Source: Campylobacterales bacterium (GTDB taxonomy: Bacteria; Campylobacterota; Campylobacteria; Campylobacterales; QNZT01). From it: 15,972 nucleotides of DNA. Position numbers and translations under genes: made by a program. Below are positions 1-7,015 of this stretch, one piece after another (position 1 is the stretch's first letter; every line of letters starts with the position of its first letter). Location of the stretch: NCBI GenBank assembly GCA_027055005.1, contig JALUNR010000155.1, forward strand, positions 10,182 to 26,153. The letters run 5' to 3'. The notes below the pieces were generated by a model. That model made no database searches. It was not told the origin of the DNA and saw only the letters and a list, made by a program, of their open reading frames with translations.

Positions 1-1108
1 TATCTAAACTTACACAATATGTATGTTCACTTCCTTCTGTTACATTATCACTTTCTTGAGTTAAACTAACATTCACTCCATCATTATCAATAATAGTAGT
101 TGTAACTTGAGCATTATCATTATCTATGTTTATAATATTTCCAGATGGATTATGATCATCTACCCCTGTTATAGCTACTGTATAATCTTCATTTCCTTCA
201 ACTATATTATCATCTACTGCACTCAAAGAAAAGTTAACACTTGTACTTCCTGCAGGTATAGTTATAGTTTTTGTTATAGGCTCCACATCACCATCCGATG
301 TAGTAACATTTCCTATTTGCACAGTTACATCTACATCTTTATCGTATACTTTTCCTAAATGAACCGTATAAATATGATCTTCACCCTCATTTACTAAATT
401 AGTATCTTGTGTTATACTTACATTTGCCGAGTCATTATCTACAATAGAAGTTGTAACCTCCGAATGTTCTGAATCAATAGTTATTTTATTTCCATCACTA
501 TTGTGATCATCAATATCAGTTATACTAACTCTAAAATCTTCATTTCCTTCAACTAAATCATCATCAACAGCACTCAAACTAAAACTTGCACTTCTTTCTC
601 CAGCTTTTATAGTTACTGTTTTTGTTAAAGGAACAATATCTCCATCTTCAGTAGTAATATTTCCTACTTGTACAGTTATATCTACATCTTTATCATAAGG
701 TTTATCTAAAGAAAGTACATAACTATGATCTTCTCCTTCATTTACACTTGTAGTATCTTGAGCTATACTTACACTAGCGGTATCATTATCTGTAATAGTA
801 GTAGTTACCTCATTATTTTGAGGGTCTATTAAAAGATCAGTATTATCAACTCCTATAATAGTTACTTTAAAATTTTCATCTGACTCTACAATATTATCAT
901 CAATAGTGTTAACTGCAAAATTAACAGAACTTTGCCCAGCTGGAATAGTAACTACTTGTGTAACTGCTTGAATATCACCATCATTAGTAGTTATATGTCC
1001 TACTTTTATAGTAACCTCTGTATCTTCATCATAAGTTTTATCCAGATGCAAAGTATATATATGTGAGTTGCCCTCAGCAACTGTTGTTGTATCTTGTGTT
1101 ATCCAAAC
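1..1108 (-). repeat. Tandem Calx-beta-like protein repeats in the adhesin
   Basis: Starting points of successive V-x-I strands are residues 224, 336, 453 and 570, giving pitches of 112, 117 and 117 residues (about 773-1108, 422-772, 71-421, and a partial one at 1-70). Each unit reads roughly TQDT..V.EG..H.Y...L, then TVQVGNITT.DGD, T.TVTI.AG..S..F, DD..VEGNEDF and I.DND. Copies 2 and 3 share an extra DDHN..GN insert that copy 1 lacks. The DNA copies differ at many third positions while the protein pattern holds, so they are not very recent duplications. Calx-beta units usually bind calcium at their junctions. Confidence 0.85.
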
Positions 1109-1777
1109 TTTATCCTCTTCAACAGATGTTCCACCTATTGTTCCACCACCTGCTGCACAAGCACCACCAGTTACACCAACACTACTACTTGCTACATTTG
1201 CATACATACTAGTTTCTGCATGAGCACCAACACCATCAAGTCCAGTAGTATCCCCAACAAATCTTCCAGCTACACTACCATTATTTACACCACTTCCTCC
1301 ACCATGAAAAAAACTTTCACTCTCTCCAGTAACTGCAGATTCTTTATCATCAAGACCACTAACTGCATTTTCTTTGTCATCAACTCCACTTACAGCAGAT
1401 TCTTTATCATCAACTATTTGCTCATCACTTATAACTTTATTTCCACTATTGTGATGCTCCTCAGTATTATCATAATCCTCTTTTCTTTCACCTAAAAGTT
1501 CATTTATCTCTTTATCAATAGAATCTTCATCTAATCTATCATTTTGAGTAGCTGCTTCTTCGCCATTTGATGTATTAATAGTAAGATTTGCATCCCCTCC
1601 ACCACTGATCATTTCACCACTAGAAGTTTTAATATCTATCGAACTACCACCATGAGCTACTACTCTTTCACCATCATATACTTTATCACCCATATGAAGT
1701 ACTCTTTCTTTTCCATCACTGCTAACAGCTATAAATTCACCGACTACTGATACTATTTTCCCTGCTTCTATTGCCAT
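1..1777 (-). CDS. Giant LapA/RTX-type adhesin, N-terminal 592 residues (3' end outside the window)
   Basis: The frame is open from the ATG at 1777 to the left edge. The start is well supported: AAAAGGAAG lies 4 nt upstream. There is no classical signal peptide, as expected for a type I secretion substrate carrying its export signal at the C-terminus (not in the window). Residues 1-70 form a beta-rich module beginning MAIEAGKIVSVVGEFIAV and continuing with MGDKVYDGERVVAHG, resembling the LapA-type retention module that plugs the TolC-like channel. Residues 73-151 are an acidic linker ending in three copies of a ten-residue unit (VDDKESAVSG). Residues 156-217 are Gly/Ala-rich and include ACAAGGG. 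From residue 224 there are three complete Calx-beta-like repeats and the start of a fourth, each with an EG, an AG, a DD..(V)EG.E and a closing DND. It lies 66 nt downstream of its probable HlyD-type adaptor. Role by family: calcium-dependent surface adhesion or biofilm formation. Total length is unknown. Confidence 0.88.
   Translation of the reverse strand, partial: MAIEAGKIVSVVGEFIAVSSDGKERVLHMGDKVYDGERVVAHGGSSIDIKTSSGEMISGGGDANLTINTSNGEEAATQNDRLDEDSIDKEINELLGERKEDYDNTEEHHNSGNKVISDEQIVDDKESAVSGVDDKENAVSGLDDKESAVTGESESFFHGGGSGVNNGSVAGRFVGDTTGLDGVGAHAETSMYANVASSSVGVTGGACAAGGGTIGGTSVEEDKVWITQDTTTVAEGNSHIYTLHLDKTYDEDTEVTIKVGHITTNDGDIQAVTQVVTIPAGQSSVNFAVNTIDDNIVESDENFKVTIIGVDNTDLLIDPQNNEVTTTITDNDTASVSIAQDTTSVNEGEDHSYVLSLDKPYDKDVDITVQVGNITTEDGDIVPLTKTVTIKAGERSASFSLSAVDDDLVEGNEDFRVSITDIDDHNSDGNKITIDSEHSEVTTSIVDNDSANVSITQDTNLVNEGEDHIYTVHLGKVYDKDVDVTVQIGNVTTSDGDVEPITKTITIPAGSTSVNFSLSAVDDNIVEGNEDYTVAITGVDDHNPSGNIINIDNDNAQVTTTIIDNDGVNVSLTQESDNVTEGSEHTYCVSLD
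1325..1414 (-). repeat. Three tandem 30-bp units in the adhesin linker
   Basis: Three head-to-tail 30-bp units encode VDDKESAVSG, VDDKENAVSG and LDDKESAVTG (residues 122-151). They differ at only a few bases, far less than the Calx-beta copies do. The unit length is a multiple of three, so copy number could change without breaking the frame. It lies between the retention-like module and the Gly-rich stretch. Confidence 0.9.
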
Positions 1778-1821
1778 ATTACTTCCTTTTATTCTTTACT
1801 TAAACTAATATCGTCAAATAT

Positions 1822-1841
1822 AAAAAAATTTTAAATTTTTT
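1822..1841 (-). terminator. A/T-only inverted repeat between adaptor and adhesin genes
   Basis: Directly after the adaptor stop codon, 8-bp arms (1823-1830 and 1834-1841) flank a 3-nt loop, and on the minus strand the right arm continues as a T run. The shape is that of a very weak intrinsic terminator or attenuator, but the stem has no G-C pair. It could lower read-through into the adhesin gene or simply be A/T-rich spacer. Confidence 0.2.
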
Positions 1842-1843
1842 AC

Positions 1844-3199
1844 CTATCTCTCTTTTAAAGCATTTTGTTTTGCTTTTATTATTGGTTTTATAAGATATGT
1901 TAGAACCGTTTTTTTACCTGTTAAAATATCTGCACTCACAACCATCCCTGGCATAATTACTCCCCTTTTACCATTTTTTTCAACAAAGTTTTTATCTGTT
2001 TTTATTTGTACAAGATAGTAACTCTGTTCTCCCTTAGCAGTTTTTTCCACAGTTGAATCTGCACCAACACTTACAACACGACCTTTAAGACCCCCATATA
2101 TAGAAAAATCATAAGCAGTTACTTTTACATTTGCCTTTTGTCCTGGATATAAAAATGCTATATCTCGTGGTTTTACTTTAGCTTCTATCAAAAGTTTATC
2201 ATCAACGGGAACTATTTCCATCATACTTTCACCAGATTTTATAACTTGTCCTATGGTTGTAACATCTATCTTTTTTACTATTCCATCAACTGGTGAAACT
2301 ACTTTTGTTCTACTTACTTCATTTTCTAAAGTATCTTTTAGCTCTTTTACTTGAGCTATTTCACTAAGAGCCTTACTTAAATCCTCCCTAGCTTTGTTTT
2401 TAAAGTCATCTTTTGCCGATTGAATTTTACTATTGATTTCAGCTATTTCTGATTTTATTCTAGGTATTGAAAGTTTTGCACTTTCATAATCATTTTTTTT
2501 ATCTGTTAGCTCTCTTTTTAGTTTTAAAAACTCAGGACGAGATTCTAAACCTCTTTTAACTAAAGGAGCTTTCATATTGACTTCTTCTTCAATCAAAACT
2601 ACACTCTGTTTTGCATATTTTATTTTTGATCTAACTTCATTTAATTCATTTTTTTTACTTCTTACTTGATCTTGCAAAACTCTTATTTTACTCTTTATTT
2701 TACTTTTATCAGATAGATATAAGTTTTTTTCACTCTCTATATATTCCATTGGAATATTTTCTTTTACTATTATGGAATTAAAATTTTTTTCATTTGCTTC
2801 AGCTTTTAATCTTATAGTTTTTGCTAAAAGTGAATAATATTTTGCCTTTTTTTCTCCAAGAGAACCTTTTGATTTAATATTGTCTATTTTTATAAGTTCT
2901 TGTCCTTTTTTTACCATTTGTCCTTCATGCACTAAAATATCTTTTACTATACCACCTTCAAGATTTTGGATTTTTTTTACTTTAGAAGATGGTATAACTT
3001 TCCCACTAGCTTTTACTCTTTCATCTATTTTGGCAAAATAAGCCCAAACCAAAAACCAACTAAAAGATATCACTGCTACATAAAGTATCACTCTAGGAGT
3101 ACGAGCAGGTTTTTGAAGTATTGCCGAACTTAGACTTGAAGCAAATTCTAACTCATCATCATCAATTTTTTCTTTTTTCTTTTTTCTAAAAAGTCCCAT
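1844..3199 (-). CDS. Type I secretion periplasmic adaptor, HlyD/LapC family
   Basis: This is the membrane-fusion subunit that should link the ABC exporter to the TolC-like channel. Of 451 residues, the first 35 form a short cytoplasmic tail with a basic KKKKEK cluster, followed by one membrane segment at about 37-56 (ILYVAVISFSWFLVWAYFA). Next come a half-lipoyl domain with the conserved EGGIVKDILVHEGQMVKKGQ, a long charged coiled-coil hairpin (about 115-300), the second lipoyl half (VVSPVDGIVKKIDV), and a beta-barrel C-terminus. Length and order are normal for the family. The ATG overlaps the last base of the exporter stop (TAATG) and has GGTGGAAG as ribosome site, so translation is probably coupled. 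The adhesin follows after 66 nt, making it the likely cargo. Confidence 0.93.
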   Translation of the reverse strand: MGLFRKKKKEKIDDDELEFASSLSSAILQKPARTPRVILYVAVISFSWFLVWAYFAKIDERVKASGKVIPSSKVKKIQNLEGGIVKDILVHEGQMVKKGQELIKIDNIKSKGSLGEKKAKYYSLLAKTIRLKAEANEKNFNSIIVKENIPMEYIESEKNLYLSDKSKIKSKIRVLQDQVRSKKNELNEVRSKIKYAKQSVVLIEEEVNMKAPLVKRGLESRPEFLKLKRELTDKKNDYESAKLSIPRIKSEIAEINSKIQSAKDDFKNKAREDLSKALSEIAQVKELKDTLENEVSRTKVVSPVDGIVKKIDVTTIGQVIKSGESMMEIVPVDDKLLIEAKVKPRDIAFLYPGQKANVKVTAYDFSIYGGLKGRVVSVGADSTVEKTAKGEQSYYLVQIKTDKNFVEKNGKRGVIMPGMVVSADILTGKKTVLTYLIKPIIKAKQNALKER

Positions 3200-5367
3200 T
3201 ATCTTCCACCTTTTAGTTTATTTATAACATCTTCTTTTTTTCCATCAAGTATCTTTTTAGAGTTGTGCATCACTATAACTCTATTTGCATTTTCAAGTAA
3301 AGAATTTTTATGAGTTATAAGAATAAGTGTTTTATCATGTATGTTTTCTCTAATATTTTTCATCACTTTTTTCTCAGTTTGAGAATCCATCATACTAGAA
3401 GGCTCATCAAAAAGCATGATGGGAGAATCAATAAGCAGTGATCTAGCTATCGAAATAGACTGCCTTTGTCCACCACTTAAACCTGTTCCTCCCTCTCCAA
3501 CTTGCATTTCATATCCAAGGGGATGTATATCTGTAAACTCATTTACACAAGCAATTTTACTAGCTCTTATTATTGCATCGTCTTCTACATGAGGTGCTCT
3601 TATAACTAAGTTCTCTTTCAAAGTTCCACGAAACAGAGTTATATCTTGTGCAACATAAGCTATATTTCTTCTAAGATCTGCTGGATTTATCTGTTTAATA
3701 TCTATTCCATCTATTAAAATATCGCCCTTAGTTGGTTCATAAAGTCCCAATAAAAGCTTTGCAATAGTACTCTTACCACTACCAATTCTACCTATTATAG
3801 CTACTTTTTCACCAGGTTTTATCGTAAAACTAACATCACTAAGAGCCATTTTTTCCTCTCCAGGATAAGAAAAAGAAACATTTTTAAACTCTATCAAACC
3901 GCTAAAACTAGGTCTTTCAACAAACTTTTTACCATCTTGTCGCTCTGTTGGAAGATTCATGATATTTTCTAAAGTATTGTATGAAACTTTTGTTTGCTCT
4001 AGGGATGAAAGAAGGCTAGTTATCTGAGACATTGGTGCTATCGCTCTTTGTGAAAGCATATTTATAGCTATAAGTGCACCCATCGTCATAACTTTATCTG
4101 ATATTTGATAAACACCATATATAACAACCATTATGGTATTTAGTTGTACAAAAAATTGAGTTATTATAGGAATAGAAGAAGACATAACTTTTGTTTTTAT
4201 ACTTTTATTTGCAATCTCTCCTGTTGCTTCTTCCCAGTTCCACTGACTTCTACCATGATAATTCATAGTTTTTATAGTTTCAAGATTTACCAAAGATTCT
4301 ATCAAAATAGAGTTTTTATTTGCACTAGCTTGATTTGTTTCTTCTATTGAACGATAAAGTGGTTTTCGCACTATCAATACATAAGTAGTTACGATAGTTA
4401 CTATTGCTAAGGGAATAAAAACTATATTTCCACCCAAAAAGTAAATAACACTTAAAAATATAACTGAAAATGGTATATCAATAAATGCAACCATAGTAGA
4501 AGTTGTAAAAAAGTTTTTTAAGTGGTCAAACTCTTTTATATTATTTGCAAACGAACCTACTGATTGAGGCTTTACACTCATTTTTATATCAAGTACTTTT
4601 TCAAATATTTTTGATGACATTATCACATCATTTTTTTTAGATGCCAATTCTAAAAAATAAGTTCTTGTAAGCTTCATCGTCATATCAAGAAGATACATAA
4701 CACCTATACCAGTTGCCAATACCCAAAGAGTATCAAAAGCATCATTTGGAACAACTCTATCATATACATTCATGGTAAAAAGTGGTCCAAAAATCATAAA
4801 AACATTTGTCAAAAGTGATGCAATAATAACATCTTTATAGATAGGAAAAGATAGTTTTAAAGTTCCCCAAAACCAATGTTTTTTAGAATCATTTTTTTGT
4901 ATTTTATCTTCTTTTTCAGTGTAATCATACTTTTTCTTTAAGTAAAATGTATAACCAATATAATTAGATTTCAACTGTTCATAATCTATCTCAAAAGAAT
5001 TTTCACCTTTTTGAGGAATAATAATCTTTGCAACTTTTTTGTCTTCATCAACACTTTCTAATATACAAGCTCTCTTATTTTTTAGTATCAAAATAACAGG
5101 CATAACCATAGTTGGTATTTCATCCAAATCTTTCTGTACTAGTTTTGAACTAATCCCAGCTCTTTTTGCTGCTCTTGAAAAAAGAGATTTTGAATTTTCC
5201 ATAGAAAAAAGCTCTACTATCCCGCTTGCTCCATCTTGGGGAAGACCAGCAGTCAAAGATTCTGCAGAAAATGGCTTATGATATAGTTTCGTATATACTA
5301 CCAAACACTCTAACAAATCATTTGAACTAACCCCAAAAGAAAAAATACTACTATCTGATTTACTCAT
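3199..5367 (-). CDS. Type I secretion ABC exporter, LapB-like, with degenerate C39-like domain
   Basis: This inner-membrane ATPase/permease of 722 residues should power adhesin export. Residues 1-150 resemble a C39 peptidase fold, but the catalytic Cys context (Q..(D/E)CG) is replaced by DLLECLVVYTKL and the expected His position reads NKRACILE. It is therefore most likely a non-cleaving C39-like substrate-binding domain, as in LapB and HlyB relatives. Residues about 170-430 hold the membrane segments. The nucleotide-binding domain has Walker A GRIGSGKST (526-534, K532), signature LSGGQRQ, Walker B MLFDEP with D654/E655, and switch His H686 in ITHKN. The start is supported by AAAGGAAAAATA before the ATG. 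It lies 11 nt after the channel gene and overlaps the adaptor by 1 nt. Confidence 0.94.
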   Translation of the reverse strand: MSKSDSSIFSFGVSSNDLLECLVVYTKLYHKPFSAESLTAGLPQDGASGIVELFSMENSKSLFSRAAKRAGISSKLVQKDLDEIPTMVMPVILILKNKRACILESVDEDKKVAKIIIPQKGENSFEIDYEQLKSNYIGYTFYLKKKYDYTEKEDKIQKNDSKKHWFWGTLKLSFPIYKDVIIASLLTNVFMIFGPLFTMNVYDRVVPNDAFDTLWVLATGIGVMYLLDMTMKLTRTYFLELASKKNDVIMSSKIFEKVLDIKMSVKPQSVGSFANNIKEFDHLKNFFTTSTMVAFIDIPFSVIFLSVIYFLGGNIVFIPLAIVTIVTTYVLIVRKPLYRSIEETNQASANKNSILIESLVNLETIKTMNYHGRSQWNWEEATGEIANKSIKTKVMSSSIPIITQFFVQLNTIMVVIYGVYQISDKVMTMGALIAINMLSQRAIAPMSQITSLLSSLEQTKVSYNTLENIMNLPTERQDGKKFVERPSFSGLIEFKNVSFSYPGEEKMALSDVSFTIKPGEKVAIIGRIGSGKSTIAKLLLGLYEPTKGDILIDGIDIKQINPADLRRNIAYVAQDITLFRGTLKENLVIRAPHVEDDAIIRASKIACVNEFTDIHPLGYEMQVGEGGTGLSGGQRQSISIARSLLIDSPIMLFDEPSSMMDSQTEKKVMKNIRENIHDKTLILITHKNSLLENANRVIVMHNSKKILDGKKEDVINKLKGGR

Positions 5368-5378
5368 TATTTTTCCTT

Positions 5379-6944
5379 TTATCTAGTAGGAGCCATAAAC
5401 TCTTCATCATAAACCTTTTTTAGTTTATTGCCACCCTTTTTCAATTTAGTATTTGAACTTTCTACAGCGGATTTAACTCCATCTGAATCTGTATCCACAA
5501 CACAATATGAATCAAAACCAATATCATCATTACTATTTGTTTTAGTTATTGCTGGAGTTGGAATAGAATCATTTTCATTTAATGGTAAAGTATCAGCTTG
5601 ATAATTTAGTGATTTATAATCAAACAAAGCATTATTTGTTATACCAACAGATGCTTTTATTGATGGATTTATCATATCACTAAGAATTCCTAAAGCTTTT
5701 ATAACTCTAAGTTTTGTAAAAAGTAAATCATATTTTGTATTTATTAACTTCTCTTTTGCACTATTATAATCAGTCTGTGAAGCTAAAAACTCAAACAAAC
5801 TCTTCTTACCATTTCTAAAAAGAATTGTTATAGTATTTAACTTTTGAGATGCTGCATTTACATAATTAGTTAAATATTTATACTCTCTTTGTTGCATTTT
5901 ATATGAACTAAGTGCAAGTTCAATTTCTTCAGCTAAGTTTCTTTTTATAGCTTTATATTTTTGATACTCTTGATGAACAAGACTTATATTTTTTCTTTTT
6001 GTATGTACATCTTTAAATCCACGAAAGAGATTCCAGTTTAGTTTAACTCCTGCATTCACTGTGTTATACCTATTATCTATACCTGTATCTTTATTTACTC
6101 CATCGTTATATGTATTTGAAACAGTAAAATCAACCTTTGGTAAAAACTCTTTTTTATCCCTATTTTTATTAAATCTTGCAGCTATTACATTATATTTTTG
6201 AACAAACAGAGCTGGATTATGGGCAAATGCAAATTTTATAGCTTCACTAGGAGTATAATTTAACTTATCACCAATACTCGGGGATACTAAAGAATTTATA
6301 TCAATAGATTTTCCTAAAAACTTTTTTACTGATATTTGAGATGCTCTTAAATTTTGAAGTTGTGTCAAATAGTTTGAATAGGAAAGATTTGTTTTTGCTT
6401 CTATCTCTTGTAAATCACCTATAATACCAACACCAGAGCTATTTCTAACTTTAACTGCTGACAATATTTTCTTGTGTTTTTGAAAATTATCAATTTCTAA
6501 AGCCAACAATTCCTTGTTTCTAACTACATCTATATATGATTTTGCAGCTCTCAAGGTTACTTCATTTAGATTTTGAATATACGAAAAAGCACTACTTGCT
6601 AAAGTGGCTTTTTTAGCTTCTATATCATTAACTGTTCCAAAACCATTAAATAGATTTTCAGTAAGTCCCAACTCTAAAAATTTATTTGTTGATGTAACAG
6701 AACCAGAAGATGGTTCTTTATAAGTAGTTTTTGATTTTCCATATCCAAGTCCTAAATCCAAACTCGGTAAAAACCAATCCCCCTCAGAGATTTTCAATGT
6801 TTCATAAACAGTATTGAACTCTTTTTTCTTTTGAATTATATCAGGGTTTGTAGTAGCAACCTCTCCCATAAAAGAACCTAGATCCATTGCTACAATATTT
6901 ACAGCAATTACACTAGATAATAATGTAAGTTTAACTATTTTCAC
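5379..6944 (-). CDS. TolC/LapE-like outer-membrane channel of the type I system
   Basis: Outer-membrane efflux protein, 521 residues from the GTG at 6944. An ATG at 6977 is in frame, but the 11 residues it adds are hydrophilic and would precede the signal peptide. The GTG follows AAAAGGAAG by 5 nt and starts directly with VKIVKLTLLSSVIAVNIVA, a good Sec signal with cleavage near A19. Two-fold TolC architecture is visible: NLFNGFG in the first half and NLFRGFK in the second, each followed by long alpha-helical, coiled-coil-like stretches. About 85 C-terminal residues beyond the usual fold are polar and contain YCVVDTDSDGV, a calcium-loop-like motif, then a Lys-rich end. It is the first gene of the secretion cassette, 71 nt after RNase Y, and 11 nt before the exporter. 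Confidence 0.9.
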   Translation of the reverse strand: MKIVKLTLLSSVIAVNIVAMDLGSFMGEVATTNPDIIQKKKEFNTVYETLKISEGDWFLPSLDLGLGYGKSKTTYKEPSSGSVTSTNKFLELGLTENLFNGFGTVNDIEAKKATLASSAFSYIQNLNEVTLRAAKSYIDVVRNKELLALEIDNFQKHKKILSAVKVRNSSGVGIIGDLQEIEAKTNLSYSNYLTQLQNLRASQISVKKFLGKSIDINSLVSPSIGDKLNYTPSEAIKFAFAHNPALFVQKYNVIAARFNKNRDKKEFLPKVDFTVSNTYNDGVNKDTGIDNRYNTVNAGVKLNWNLFRGFKDVHTKRKNISLVHQEYQKYKAIKRNLAEEIELALSSYKMQQREYKYLTNYVNAASQKLNTITILFRNGKKSLFEFLASQTDYNSAKEKLINTKYDLLFTKLRVIKALGILSDMINPSIKASVGITNNALFDYKSLNYQADTLPLNENDSIPTPAITKTNSNDDIGFDSYCVVDTDSDGVKSAVESSNTKLKKGGNKLKKVYDEEFMAPTR

Positions 6945-6949
6945 TTTTT

Positions 6950-6958
6950 CTTCCTTTT
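6950..6958 (-). promoter_or_regulatory. Ribosome binding site that selects the GTG start of the channel gene
   Basis: AAAAGGAAG lies 5 nt before the GTG at 6944 and inside the open frame that begins at 6977. This is an ideal distance for GTG, and it would be internal coding sequence if the ATG were used. Confidence 0.7.
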
Positions 6959-7015
6959 GTGTTATCGTTAAACCCAAATCGACAAAAGGAAAAAAAAGTT
7001 TAGTTTTTTTGGTAT

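Noticed and set aside
107..358. Plus-strand open frame within the adhesin region
   Set aside because: It is antisense to the Calx-beta repeats, has a Tyr/Ile/Ser-rich low-complexity translation, and has no ribosome site.
1094..1495. Plus-strand open frame of 133 codons rich in Thr, Ser and Cys
   Set aside because: It is the reverse complement of the adhesin linker; the minus strand gives a coherent domain order and a good start.
1778..1820. Possible promoter for the adhesin with TTGACG as -35 on the minus strand
   Set aside because: The only -10-like sequence at a fitting distance (AATAAA) would start the transcript downstream of the ribosome site.
5039..5281. Plus-strand open frame opposite the exporter N-terminus
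   Set aside because: It is a shadow of the C39-like domain with no ribosome site or recognisable product.
6978..7015. A-run/T-run near-palindrome after RNase Y as a terminator
   Set aside because: Pairing is A-T only and the arms do not match at their ends (CC faces CC), so a stable hairpin is unlikely.
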